Positions 54,418 to 63,796 of a DNA stretch of 64,000 bases are shown in pieces. This DNA comes from Bacillota bacterium (GTDB taxonomy: Bacteria; Bacillota; Negativicutes; Sporomusales; Sporomusaceae): assembly GCA_017889705.1 (NCBI GenBank), contig JAGGAB010000035.1, positions 1 through 64,000 of the forward strand. Reading direction: 5' to 3'. The position numbers and the translations under genes are program-made. Positions within the stretch are counted from its first letter, which is position 1, and each line of letters opens with the position of its first letter. Under the pieces are notes generated by a model that saw nothing but the letters and a program-made list of their open reading frames with translations, did no database searches and had not been told where the DNA came from.

Positions 54418-55731
54418 GTGACATTTAAATTAGACAAAGCAGCGCAGGCTTTTGCCGAAGCCAAACGGTATATTCCTGGAGGTGTCAACAGCCCGGTTCG
54501 TTCGTTCCGGGGAGTTGGCGGGACACCGCCTTTTATTGCCAGAGCAAACGGCAGTCATATTTTTGACATTGACGGTAACGAGTATATTGATTATGTAGGT
54601 TCCTGGGGGCCGATGATTTTGGGCCATGCCCATCCGGAAGTGATGGCAGAGCTCAGGAATGCTATGGAACGCGGTACCAGTTATGGTGCACCTACTTTGC
54701 TGGAAACCGAGCTTGCCAGAATGGTAACTCAGGCTATTCCATCGATACAGCTTGTCCGGTTTGTCAATTCCGGAACAGAGGCTACCATGAGTGTGCTCAG
54801 GCTGGCCAGAGCGTATACCAAGCGCAATAAGATTGTCAAGTTTGCCGGTTGTTACCATGGCCATCATGACAGTCTGCTGGTTAAAGCGGGATCAGGGGCA
54901 ACTACCTTGGGGGTGCCTGACAGCCCGGGCGTACCGGAAAGTATTGCCACCAATACTATAACTGTTGAGTACAATGATGTGGACGGCTTAACTAAGTTGT
55001 TTGAACAACAGGGACAGGAAATTGCGGCTGTTATTATTGAACCTGTTCCCGGCAATATGGGGCTGGTTTTGCCACAGCCAGGTTATCTTGACAAGGTACG
55101 GGCTCTTACTGAGACTTATGGAGCGCTGCTGATTTTTGATGAGGTTATGTCAGGGTTTCGGGTAGCTTACGGCGGTGCCCAGGAAGCTTATAATATCACA
55201 CCTGATCTTACCTGTCTTGGTAAGGTAATTGGCGGCGGCCTGCCGGTCGGCGCCTATGGAGGACGGCGGGATATTATGGAACTTATTGCGCCGGCAGGTC
55301 CTGTATATCAGGCAGGCACACTAAGTGGCAATCCTCTGGCTATGACTGCTGGTATTGCCACCTTGCAGCTAGTGACCCAGGACGCTGATTTCTATGAAAA
55401 GATCACAGCCAAAACGACGGCGCTATGTGATGGCATCCAGGCCAAAGCAAAAGAGTTCGGTTTTAATTATCAGTTTCATCAGGCGGGCTCGATGTTCGGC
55501 ATGTTTTTCAGCGATAAACCGGTTTATGATTATGAAAGTGCCAAACTTTCTAATGCAGCTGCCTTTAACGTTTATTTCCATGCTATGTTGGAACAGGGGA
55601 TTTACCTGGCTCCTTCCCAGTTTGAGGCTGGGTTTATGTCTGCCGCACATACTCAGGAAGATATTAACGCCACCATCTATGCCAGTGGCAAGGCCTTTAA
55701 AAAAGTGGCGGAATACCTTGCAAAAAAATAA
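54418..55731 (+). CDS. hemL: Glutamate-1-semialdehyde 2,1-aminomutase
   Basis: 437 residues, GTG start with AAAGGAGATT. It converts glutamate-1-semialdehyde to 5-aminolevulinate with [21 protein letters not shown], the PLP lysine in [14 protein letters not shown] and [13 protein letters not shown] are present. It is the last gene of the operon; a terminator follows. No genes for late heme steps (hemE, hemN, hemH) are in the window. Confidence 0.96.
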   Translation: MTFKLDKAAQAFAEAKRYIPGGVNSPVRSFRGVGGTPPFIARANGSHIFDIDGNEYIDYVGSWGPMILGHAHPEVMAELRNAMERGTSYGAPTLLETELARMVTQAIPSIQLVRFVNSGTEATMSVLRLARAYTKRNKIVKFAGCYHGHHDSLLVKAGSGATTLGVPDSPGVPESIATNTITVEYNDVDGLTKLFEQQGQEIAAVIIEPVPGNMGLVLPQPGYLDKVRALTETYGALLIFDEVMSGFRVAYGGAQEAYNITPDLTCLGKVIGGGLPVGAYGGRRDIMELIAPAGPVYQAGTLSGNPLAMTAGIATLQLVTQDADFYEKITAKTTALCDGIQAKAKEFGFNYQFHQAGSMFGMFFSDKPVYDYESAKLSNAAAFNVYFHAMLEQGIYLAPSQFEAGFMSAAHTQEDINATIYASGKAFKKVAEYLAKK

Positions 55732-55751
55732 TTAATAATAAGCAATATAAA

Positions 55752-55796
55752 CCAACAATCCCTGTGTACAAATTAACGACACAGGGATTGTTTTCA
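55752..55796 (+). terminator. Terminator of the tetrapyrrole operon
   Basis: CAATCCCTGTGT (55756-55767) pairs with ACACAGGGATTG (55779-55790), followed by TTTTC. Confidence 0.9.
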
Positions 55797-55949
55797 TGTG
55801 ACACATTTGGTAAAATTATAGTGAATATTGTGACAAAATTTTATATACTGCCCGCGGAATAAACCTTTTTTTTATATCAAGGATATGCTACTATAATATG
55901 GTATTAATGAGCGTACAAGCTCCCAGTGCTTTAAAGGGGTCTGAGCAGT

Positions 55950-56975
55950 ATGAATGCATTTAAGGACAAGCACATGTCGAAATTGTGGAGTGATCCCGCC
56001 TCACGACTGCAGCTTATTATCAGACAAATGAGCGGCATTGCCGTGTTGTTTGCGACAGCCGCGGCAATTCTTAATAAAGGTCTGTATTGGCAGGTAATCA
56101 TTTGTTTGGCTGGTGTGTACCTGCTTTATAATATGTTTTTGTGCTGGCGTCAGGATAAGCCGCACTTGCAGGAGTTTGTTGTTAATGTAGCGTTGTGTGC
56201 CGGGCTTACTGTAGCCGGAGCGGCTTATAGCAATGTATTATACCAACTGCTTTTGATGCGGATGGTACTTAGGGTAGGGCGCGACCGGGCAATGCGACTG
56301 ACTTTGGTTATTGCCGTGGTGTTTATAGCTGCTCAGCTGGCGGCAGCCCATGTCAATACAGTCGCTTTCTGGCTGGAAATAGTTTATACAGTAATTAGCT
56401 TTGCCATGCTGTCCTTTACTGCTGTTTACATGCGCAATGTAGTAGAACGGCAATTTAAAAATGAGGGGCAGATCGCGGAACTTATGAAAGAAAATGCCCG
56501 TCATTACGAGCTGGCCCATACCGACCAGTTGACAGGTTTGTTAAATCATCGCGCTTATTTGGAAAAGACGGCTACTTTGCCGCAATATGTTTTGTTAATT
56601 GTTGATATTGATCATTTTAAACAGTTGAATGATGCCCACGGGCATCTGTTTGGTGACCATGTCCTGGAAATGGTCGGCAGAATGATACGTATGAGTATTC
56701 GCAGTAAGGATATGGCGTTCCGTTACGGCGGCGAGGAATTTGCGCTGGTCTTGCCGGGGACTTCGCTGGAGCTCGGGCTGAAGATTGCGGAAAGATTGCG
56801 TTTTCAGGTGTCTAACTGCGATTTTATTCATCACGGCCAACATGTTAAAATTACTATTAGTATCGGGGTATCGCACAAGAACCCGGAGATAGCCTGTCAG
56901 GATGCGTTTAACGAGGCCGACAGTGCACTCTATCGGGCTAAGCGCCAGGGCCGTAACCAATGTGCGGTGTATTAA
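55950..56975 (+). CDS. Membrane-bound diguanylate cyclase (GGDEF)
   Basis: 341 residues. About five hydrophobic segments occupy residues 20-165, then a short coiled linker, then a GGDEF domain (TDQLTGLLNHRAYLE, VDIDHFKQLNDAHGH, FRYGGEEFAL, ISIGVS). The GGEEF active site and metal Asp are intact, so it probably makes cyclic di-GMP. There is no RxxD inhibitory site directly before GGEEF. The N-terminal membrane part has no recognised sensor domain; the signal is unknown. Confidence 0.9.
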   Translation: MNAFKDKHMSKLWSDPASRLQLIIRQMSGIAVLFATAAAILNKGLYWQVIICLAGVYLLYNMFLCWRQDKPHLQEFVVNVALCAGLTVAGAAYSNVLYQLLLMRMVLRVGRDRAMRLTLVIAVVFIAAQLAAAHVNTVAFWLEIVYTVISFAMLSFTAVYMRNVVERQFKNEGQIAELMKENARHYELAHTDQLTGLLNHRAYLEKTATLPQYVLLIVDIDHFKQLNDAHGHLFGDHVLEMVGRMIRMSIRSKDMAFRYGGEEFALVLPGTSLELGLKIAERLRFQVSNCDFIHHGQHVKITISIGVSHKNPEIACQDAFNEADSALYRAKRQGRNQCAVY

Positions 56976-57015
56976 GAGAAAAAGAGTATAAGCGGAAGTA
57001 TAACTCAAATCGTAC

Positions 57016-57053
57016 AGGCTGTCGTGCTAACTAATTAGTATGATGGCCTTTTT
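57016..57053 (+). terminator. Terminator after the GGDEF gene
   Basis: AGGCTGTCGTGCTAA pairs with TTAGTATGATGGCCT (with several G.U pairs), followed by TTTTC. Confidence 0.65.
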
Positions 57054-57099
57054 CATGTACTAGAATTATAAGTTTTAGGATGTGATGAAACTACGTATC

Positions 57100-57345
57100 C
57101 CCTCGTAACCCCCGTACTCCCAACGGCCTTTGCCGGAAAAAGCGTTCCGCAGGAGAAAAGCCGGGTGATATTCCGTTAAGCAATCCGTACTGTTTGAGCG
57201 CAGTTTGCGAATTTTAGGAAGAGCACCCGGATTTTCAGGTCCGCGCATTGAAAAGGAGAGTTTATCATACAGCTATGAAAGCAAATCTCTACCGGAACAG
57301 GTTAGCGTATGGAGGCTTCAGGCCTAGACTGGCCTAGACTTTTTG
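57100..57345 (-). repeat. Dispersed palindromic repeat (family 2, copy 2, inverted)
   Basis: In reverse orientation it shares blocks of 13-30 bp with 7665-7845, including AAAAAGTCTAGGC, CTAAAATTCG and CTTTTCTCCTGCGGAACG. It carries an insertion of about 60 bp relative to copy 1. It fills most of the gap between the GGDEF and hcp genes. Confidence 0.75.
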
Positions 57346-57427
57346 GGTACTTTTGGGGGGATGCCAAAAGTACCGTTTGCCCCTTGTATTTCATCGATTA
57401 TATTAATAACGCGAATTAGATTTTCAT

Positions 57428-57478
57428 AAAAAGGGACCATCGCTCGCGATAATTCTATATCGCTCTGGCGACAGTCCC
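57428..57478 (-). terminator. Terminator after hcp
   Basis: On the minus strand GGGAC..TCGC..GCGAT pairs with ATCGC..GTCCC and is followed by TTTTT; it lies just past the hcp stop at 57489. Confidence 0.8.
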
Positions 57479-57488
57479 GTTTTTCGTA

Positions 57489-58787
57489 CTAGCCCAAGAT
57501 AGCTTTCAAATCTTCATCCGGAGTGGTAATGAGTTTGAGACCAAAGTTCTCACTTAACACGTTAAGCACTCCTGGGGTTAAGAAGGCCGGTGCTGAAGGG
57601 CCGATTCGAATGTTTTTGACACCAAGATGCAGCAGGGTAAGCAAGATCGCAACTGCCTTTTGTTCAAACCATGATAAGACAAAGGATAGTGGCAGATCAT
57701 TTACACCGCAGTTAAATACTTTAGCCAGGGCAACAGCCACCTGAATGCCGGAGAAGGCATTATTGCATTGGCCAAGGTCGATCAGGCGGGGAATGCCGTC
57801 AATTGTGCCAAAGTCAAGGTGATTGAAGCGATACTTGCCGCAGGCTACTGTAAGGATAATGCAATCTTGTGGTACTTTTTCAGCCAGTTCGGTGTAGTAG
57901 TTGCGTCCGGGTTTGGCGCCGTCGCAGCCGCCAATCAAGAAGAAACGCTTGATTTTGCCGGCTTTGACTGCATCGACAATTTTGTCGGCAAGGCCAAGGA
58001 TAGCATTATGATGGAAGCCGGTTGTGAGCGTGTAATCTCCGGCTTGTTCCGGTAATTGCGGCAGAGCTTTGGCTTTGGCGATTAGTACGGAGAAGTCGCG
58101 GTCGGCGATATGATTGCCATCCTGCAGACCTGTTACGCTGCGGGTAAAGATCCGGTCAGCATAAGTTTGCCCTGCTGTCAGCGGCATAACACAGTTAGTA
58201 GTAACTAAAATTGCGCCGGGGAAGGCTTCGAATTCTGTGCGCTGGTTCTGCCAGGCAGTACCGTAATTGCCGACAAGGTGTTTATATTTATTGAGTTCGG
58301 GATAAGCATGGCCTGGCAGCATTTCACCATGAGTATAGATGTTGATGCCTGTGTCTTCGGTTTGTTTTAACAGTTCTTCTAAGTCTAAGAGGTCATGACC
58401 GGTTACCAGGATGCCGTGGCCTGCTTTAAAGCCGGTAAATACTTCGGTAGGAACAGGTGAGCCAAAATGCGCGACATGGGCCTTGTCTAACAGTTCCATG
58501 ACTTTGAGGTTGATGTCACCACATTTGAGTACCATTTCAATATGTTTTTCCAGGCTGAAGTTAACATTGGTTAAGGTAAAAAAGAGAGCATCATGCGCAA
58601 AGGCATCTACGGCCTCGTCACGGGCACCAAGCTCACGCGCGTGGTGCGCATAGGCAGCAATCCCTTTGAGACCGAAAATCAGAGTATCCTGCAGGCTGGC
58701 GATGTCCTCATTTTTTCCGCAGACACCAACCTTAGTACATCCGGAACCGCCTGCTGTCTGTTCACATTGATAGCAAAACATACTCAT
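57489..58787 (-). CDS. hcp: Hybrid-cluster protein / hydroxylamine reductase (short class III form)
   Basis: 432 residues, ~110 shorter than class I/II forms, as expected for class III Hcp that lack part of the helical bundle. N-terminal 4Fe-4S ligands are C5, C8, C17 and C23 (C-x2-C-x8-C-x5-C). Hybrid-cluster motifs include HGEMLPGHAYPE, TTNCVMP, IGGCDGAKPGR and VACGKYRF. Hcp reduces NO or hydroxylamine and protects anaerobes from nitrosative stress in the cytoplasm. The promoter has a TATAAT box and a CRP/FNR-type palindrome at -41.5. Two nearby ATG codons share AAGGGGGAT. Confidence 0.93.
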   Translation of the reverse strand: MSMFCYQCEQTAGGSGCTKVGVCGKNEDIASLQDTLIFGLKGIAAYAHHARELGARDEAVDAFAHDALFFTLTNVNFSLEKHIEMVLKCGDINLKVMELLDKAHVAHFGSPVPTEVFTGFKAGHGILVTGHDLLDLEELLKQTEDTGINIYTHGEMLPGHAYPELNKYKHLVGNYGTAWQNQRTEFEAFPGAILVTTNCVMPLTAGQTYADRIFTRSVTGLQDGNHIADRDFSVLIAKAKALPQLPEQAGDYTLTTGFHHNAILGLADKIVDAVKAGKIKRFFLIGGCDGAKPGRNYYTELAEKVPQDCIILTVACGKYRFNHLDFGTIDGIPRLIDLGQCNNAFSGIQVAVALAKVFNCGVNDLPLSFVLSWFEQKAVAILLTLLHLGVKNIRIGPSAPAFLTPGVLNVLSENFGLKLITTPDEDLKAILG

Positions 58788-58821
58788 TATGTATCCCCCT
58801 TGTTATTGAACTTATACTTTT

Positions 58822-58864
58822 ATTATAGGGGGTAAAATTAAGGAGGACTGTGATTCGTATCACA
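58822..58864 (-). promoter_or_regulatory. hcp promoter with class II CRP/FNR-type operator
   Basis: On the minus strand, -10 TATAAT (58827-58822) has no good -35. A perfect TGTGATACGAATCACA palindrome (58864-58849) is centred 29.5 nt before the -10, i.e. at about -41.5, the class II activator position. The wider AGGACTGTGAT arm (58844-58869) forms an 11-bp hairpin that may also terminate the upstream gene. Confidence 0.7.
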
Positions 58865-58879
58865 GTCCTGTATAGTTTT

Positions 58880-61021
58880 TTATTTATTCTCAGTGACCTG
58901 AATGGTTACACTGTCACCGTTTTTGACGAAAGCCGTATATTCTGTGGGCATATTATTTAAAAGCACATTGATTCTGGCTGTAACCGGCAAACTACGCGGA
59001 TCAAAATCGGCAGCTAATAACACATCACTGATCATTGGCTGAAGATCCGGTGCGGAAGTAAAAACAATATTGCTGCCGGTAGGAGCAGGCTGATTAATGT
59101 CGGCATGGAGCCCATCTACCAGTACGGTATAACGGCGGGTAGGAATAATACAAGGTGAGCCGTTAAAGGAAACCTTCATAGCACCTTCAGCAGTATCCTG
59201 GTTAATTCCTAAAATTTCCGCAAGCGTTGGCGGCGGAGCTTGGTGTATTTCGATACTATTACCCGCGGCTATCATGGCAGTAGGGGCGGCCTCTTCCTTG
59301 TCGATAGTGTATTTGGGCCAGATAGTGTATGCGCGCTCAACGCCATTAACCTGATAAACATATTCGGTTTGGGCAAAAGCAAGATTCAACTGGCGTAATG
59401 CTTCGGGAAGCGTGAGCTTTGACGTCGCGCAGATTTCATCGCGATCCTGTAAAATCGAGTCAGGCTTGGCAGGAATGCCATTAATGGTTATTGGCAGTTC
59501 TAGTTGATAATCTTCGCCTTCAACAGTAATGAAGAGTGGCTCAGGTATTTCTACAATATCTTCAAGGCGCGGTGCCGGTGATGTACCGTCAGTACCAAGG
59601 TTTACGGTAACGATATCCTGATCTTGCAAGTCATCTGTTAACCTGGCAGGCTGATTGTTAACCAGAATTTCGCCAGGGCTGCCGTGACTGCCGGCGATAA
59701 ACTGAGTTTTGCTGTTTACCGTAATAGTCAGCCCCATGCCGGGGCGACCACGCAGCGCCCGGATGTCGATGCCGGCCGCAAGTAGTGCATCGGCTACCGT
59801 TAATTTGCTCAAATTGAATAAACGGATGGCCCGGTTATTTAACGTTATATTTATAAAGTTTAGCGTATGGCCGCCAGCCAGCTTCAAAATGCCAAGCGGT
59901 GTAACTGAATCCGGTGTGCAGAGTGTGGCAGGTATGTTGGCAATGCCTTCAATGGAATCCGGGCGGCGAATCGCCACTCTGGCAGGCGGCATGGCAAGTG
60001 CTTCTGCCAGGGTCGCTGGCAGAAGCGGGGTCAGAGCACCACCGCCAACCAACAATACAGCCTGTGGGCATTCTGTGTTAAGGCTCATTATTTCTGAGGC
60101 GATAGCCTGCGCGAGCTCACAAACCTTGGGAGTAATAGCATTAATAATATCCTGAGCGGCAACTTCTTGCTGCATACCTAATACATCGGTAAAGCAGACA
60201 TTTTTAGTAGGATCATCTAATTGACGTTTGACAGATTCGGCAACATTAAAATCCAGCAGGTAGCTTTGGGAGATGGCCTCGGTAATTTCATCACCGGCAA
60301 ACGGAACCATGCCATAGGCAATGACTGAGCCGTCGCGGGTAATAGCAACGTCAGAAGTACCAGCACCTACGTCAATAAGCACCAGGTTAAGGTGACGCAT
60401 GGTGGAGGGGATCAGCACATTAATGGCGGCAATAGGTTCTAGTGTAAGGGTGGCCATTTCTAGTCCTACGGCCTGAATGGCCGATTGCAAGGAGTCAATT
60501 ACCTGGCGGGGCAGGAAAGTTGCAATCGCTTCAATCGAGGAAAGTTTTCCCCGCTGGCCAACAAGGCTTTTTATGCGGGTTCCATCTAAGGTATAGCTGA
60601 TGACGCTATAGCCTACACAGTAATAATCAGTCGGATCGGGGACAGTACCTGAGGAAGCCAGTTCAGCCTGAGCTGTTTGAATAGCGGCTAGTTCAAGAGA
60701 ACGTTCGTCTTCCGGAGTTAGGGCACCGCGGGAGGTGGTATCTAAGTTGGCTGTAACCCTAAGGGTGCACAGCGCACGGCCGGCGGCAGCCACGGCTACC
60801 TTGGTAAGCTTGCCGGTCGAATCTTCCAGGCGGTTTTTTACATTAGCCAGTACTTGGGCTACTTCCCTTACATCGTGAATTTGACCGTCAAGCATGGCAC
60901 GGGTGTGATGCTCTTCCCGGTCTGACGCCAACAGTTTTATTGTGTTATCTTCCATTTCGCCGACAAGGCCGACAACGCTGCGGGTGCCGATATCCAAGGC
61001 AAAGAGGAGTTCTTTATCCAT
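58880..61021 (-). CDS. FtsA/PilM-like actin-fold ATPase with long beta-grasp-like tail
   Basis: 713 residues, about twice the size of ordinary FtsA. The N-terminal ~370 residues carry the actin-fold motifs FALDIGTRSVVGLVG (phosphate 1), LVLIDVGAGTSDVAI (phosphate 2) and VLLVGGGALTPLLP (adenosine). The C-terminal ~340 residues contain repeated 60-80-residue modules ending in ThiS-like patterns (LVNNQPARLTDDLQDQDIV, ITINGIPAKPDSILQDRDEI, YTVLVDGLHADINQ). The usual FtsA C-terminal membrane helix is not obvious. It may assemble with cell-envelope or cytoskeletal partners; function is not known. Monocistronic, divergent from the DegV gene. Confidence 0.75.
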   Translation of the reverse strand: MDKELLFALDIGTRSVVGLVGEMEDNTIKLLASDREEHHTRAMLDGQIHDVREVAQVLANVKNRLEDSTGKLTKVAVAAAGRALCTLRVTANLDTTSRGALTPEDERSLELAAIQTAQAELASSGTVPDPTDYYCVGYSVISYTLDGTRIKSLVGQRGKLSSIEAIATFLPRQVIDSLQSAIQAVGLEMATLTLEPIAAINVLIPSTMRHLNLVLIDVGAGTSDVAITRDGSVIAYGMVPFAGDEITEAISQSYLLDFNVAESVKRQLDDPTKNVCFTDVLGMQQEVAAQDIINAITPKVCELAQAIASEIMSLNTECPQAVLLVGGGALTPLLPATLAEALAMPPARVAIRRPDSIEGIANIPATLCTPDSVTPLGILKLAGGHTLNFINITLNNRAIRLFNLSKLTVADALLAAGIDIRALRGRPGMGLTITVNSKTQFIAGSHGSPGEILVNNQPARLTDDLQDQDIVTVNLGTDGTSPAPRLEDIVEIPEPLFITVEGEDYQLELPITINGIPAKPDSILQDRDEICATSKLTLPEALRQLNLAFAQTEYVYQVNGVERAYTIWPKYTIDKEEAAPTAMIAAGNSIEIHQAPPPTLAEILGINQDTAEGAMKVSFNGSPCIIPTRRYTVLVDGLHADINQPAPTGSNIVFTSAPDLQPMISDVLLAADFDPRSLPVTARINVLLNNMPTEYTAFVKNGDSVTIQVTENK

Positions 61022-61245
61022 AATTGCTCCTTACTTTCAAAAAAATATAATTGTTTTTAATTTCGCCGAATCTTGTCAGGTTTCCTTTTAATTATAATAA
61101 TATTTAGGAATGTTTGCGTATTTTGGCGAATCAGGTAAAGCGTTTGTCTGGCGCAGGCATTTAGGCAAGTAGTGATTTTTTTGTGTATTTGCAGTAATTT
61201 ATTTGGTAAGATATAAGAGAGAGCTGGAGAGAGGAGTTTGCAAGA

Positions 61246-62082
61246 TTGCAAAACATACATATAGTGGTTGACAGTACTGCCAACATACCAACAGAAATGC
61301 TGGCAGCACATGATAATCTTCATGTTGTGCCGCTAAAGGTTATTCTCGGCGAGCATGAGTGGAATGAACCTGAGCTGACTACCACTCATTTGTTCGAAAA
61401 AATCGGGGAACTAAGGGTACATCCCCGGACATCGCAACCGGCACCAGGCGACTTTGCTCAAGTTCTTACCCCGGCTGCTGAAGGTCATCCGGTCATTGTG
61501 ATTTGCCTGTCAGGTGGATTAAGCGGAACTGTTGATGGAGCCAGAGCGGCGGCAAAAGCATATAAAGGCCGGGAAATCTATGTTATTGATTCGTGTACAG
61601 GAGCAATTGGTGTCACGAAAATGGCGGAGAAAGCGCTAGCTATGGCGGCAGCCGGTGAAGAGGCTAAGGTCATTACCGAACACCTGCAGCGTATGGCGGC
61701 AGCAACGCACACCTTGTTTACTGTGGATTCGTTAGAGTATTTGCATAAGGGCGGGCGGATCGGCGGTGCGGCAGCTTTATTTGGCTCTATTCTTCAGATT
61801 AAGCCTATTCTTACTTTGCAGGACGGCAAGGTGCAGGTGCTTGACAAGGTTCGTACCAAGCCGAGAGCTATTGCCCGCATGCTGGATGAGCTTGCCAGGC
61901 ATGATACCTTAGATTACATTGGCGTCGTCGACGGAGGCGAACCCGTTGTGGTCGAGGAAATAATCGATACCATTCGACGCCGGTATCCCGATATTCCTGT
62001 AGCAAAATCTGTTCTTGGTTCGGTCTTAGGGGCGCATTTGGGGCCTAGAATTATCGGACTGATATTTCAAAGCAAGCTGTAA
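61246..62082 (+). CDS. DegV family fatty-acid-binding protein (FakB)
   Basis: 278 residues, TTG start with GGAGAGAGGAG. DegV proteins bind a fatty acid and present its carboxylate to the kinase FakA. N-terminal VVDSTANIP, RTSQPAPGDF, SGGLSGT and the HKGGRIGGAAAL segment are typical. It is followed after 17 nt by its likely partner kinase gene. Confidence 0.9.
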   Translation: MQNIHIVVDSTANIPTEMLAAHDNLHVVPLKVILGEHEWNEPELTTTHLFEKIGELRVHPRTSQPAPGDFAQVLTPAAEGHPVIVICLSGGLSGTVDGARAAAKAYKGREIYVIDSCTGAIGVTKMAEKALAMAAAGEEAKVITEHLQRMAAATHTLFTVDSLEYLHKGGRIGGAAALFGSILQIKPILTLQDGKVQVLDKVRTKPRAIARMLDELARHDTLDYIGVVDGGEPVVVEEIIDTIRRRYPDIPVAKSVLGSVLGAHLGPRIIGLIFQSKL

Positions 62083-62099
62083 GGAAAGGAGATAATACT

Positions 62100-63734
62100 G
62101 TGCAGCCAAGTGTTGATGTAATCGATGGCAAGGATTTTCGCCGCATGATTTCCGGAGCCTACAGCGAGTTTATGCGTGAACACGAATATATAAATAGTAT
62201 GAATGTCTTTCCGGTTCCTGATGGTGATACCGGCACCAATATGCTGCTGACACTAGGGGCGGTAGCCAAAGCCGTAGGCGAAGCTCCTGATGAGGGCATT
62301 GGATCACTGGCGCGGCGGGGGGCGGACAGTGCCATTATGGGCGCCAGAGGCAATTCAGGCGTTATCTTATCCCAACTGCTCAGAGGTATTGCCAGAGGTT
62401 TGTCAGGGAAAGACACGGCGACTTCAGCTGAAGTCGGCAAAGCTTTTCAGTATGGAGTGCTATATGCGTACCGGGCTGTTGCCAGACCGGTGGAAGGCAC
62501 TATTTTGACGGTAGCCAAAGGCATTGCCAAAGGAACTCAGCGAGCGGTGCGGGAACATGCGGTGTTTGCCGATATTTTAAAAGCGGCGATTGCTGCCGGC
62601 CAGGAAGAACTTCGTAAAACGCCGGAACTATTACCGGCGCTCAAAGCGGCCGGAGTGGTTGACGCCGGCGGGCAGGGGCTGATTGTTTTTCTGACAGGCT
62701 GTTTGGAGGGGCTGGAAGGACGGTTTAGCGGGCCGGAGGCCGATTTTGGCCGAACCCTTACGGTAACAGGTATTGACCAGGATATTTCTATTTCTCATCC
62801 ATATTGTACCGAGTTTATTGTGAAAAAATTTGCTGCCAGTTTGAAGGAAGTTAAACGCCAACTTGAGCGAATGGGTGAATCGCTGGTGCTTGCCTTAGGT
62901 GAAAATATTTTAAAAGTACATATTCATACCGCCCACCCGGGGGCTGTGCTGGAATCAGCTATCGCCTGGGGGACGCTTCATGATATCAAAATCGACAACA
63001 TGGCTGACCAGCATCGCACGACAATGGAACTGGAGACTGTTAGGACAAAACTGCCGATTGCCGCCGAGCAGAGCAAGGCTGCACTGGCAATCATCAGTGT
63101 AGCGGCAGGCGACGGGCTGGTTGACATTATGCAGCAGCTTGGCGCCAGCATTATTATTGCCGGCGGACAAACCATGAACCCGCCTGTGGAAGAATTTATT
63201 ACAGCCGTCCATAATGGCCCGGCTGAGCAATATATTATTTTGCCAAATAACAAAAATATTGTTTTGGCGGCGGCGCAGGCCAAAAAACTTTTGGGTGAAA
63301 AGGTGGAGGTTGTGCCCACCACCAATGTGCCGCAGGGCCTTGCCGCCATTTTGGCGTTTGAGCCGGACAGTCCGCTGGCGGCTAATCTTGCGCGCATGAC
63401 CGAAGCGCAAACAACTGTCAGAGCTGGCAGCATTACAACCGCTGTGCGGGACTCCAGTGTTAATGGGCAGCTGGTGCCTGAAGGGTCTTATATTGGCATA
63501 ATTGACGGCAGTGTGGCTGTATGGGCAGAGGAGTTGGCGCAGGTAGTATCGAAACTTGTCAAACAGTTGGCAACATCTGATAGCAGTATGGTCAGCTTGT
63601 ATTATGGCGCCGAACTTACCGGGGAGGAAGCTGAGGAAATAGCAGAGCGGCTTGCCAGGGAGGTTGCCGAGCTTGAAGTAGAGGTGTATTTTGGCGGCCA
63701 ACCGTTATATCCATTTATTGTAAGTGTTGAGTGA
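62100..63734 (+). CDS. DhaL-domain kinase of the FakA/YloV family
   Basis: 544 residues, GTG start with GGAAAGGAGAT. The N-terminal DhaL ATP-binding domain shows VFPVPDGDTGTNMLLTL and MGARGNSGVILSQLLRG. The middle and C-terminal parts match the FakA architecture (GDGLVDIMQQLGASIII, ILPNNKNI). With FakB it phosphorylates fatty acids for phospholipid synthesis. Gene order degV-fakA is the common Firmicutes arrangement. Confidence 0.92.
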   Translation: MQPSVDVIDGKDFRRMISGAYSEFMREHEYINSMNVFPVPDGDTGTNMLLTLGAVAKAVGEAPDEGIGSLARRGADSAIMGARGNSGVILSQLLRGIARGLSGKDTATSAEVGKAFQYGVLYAYRAVARPVEGTILTVAKGIAKGTQRAVREHAVFADILKAAIAAGQEELRKTPELLPALKAAGVVDAGGQGLIVFLTGCLEGLEGRFSGPEADFGRTLTVTGIDQDISISHPYCTEFIVKKFAASLKEVKRQLERMGESLVLALGENILKVHIHTAHPGAVLESAIAWGTLHDIKIDNMADQHRTTMELETVRTKLPIAAEQSKAALAIISVAAGDGLVDIMQQLGASIIIAGGQTMNPPVEEFITAVHNGPAEQYIILPNNKNIVLAAAQAKKLLGEKVEVVPTTNVPQGLAAILAFEPDSPLAANLARMTEAQTTVRAGSITTAVRDSSVNGQLVPEGSYIGIIDGSVAVWAEELAQVVSKLVKQLATSDSSMVSLYYGAELTGEEAEEIAERLAREVAELEVEVYFGGQPLYPFIVSVE

Positions 63735-63796
63735 GTAAACAGGCGCTGATTGGGAGTGGCAAGAGGTGCCTCGTGAAATGAAGGAAGTGGATTGCT

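Noticed and set aside
57768-58055. Plus-strand frame opposite hcp
   Set aside because: Shadow of the hcp coding strand; motifs appear only in the minus-strand frame.
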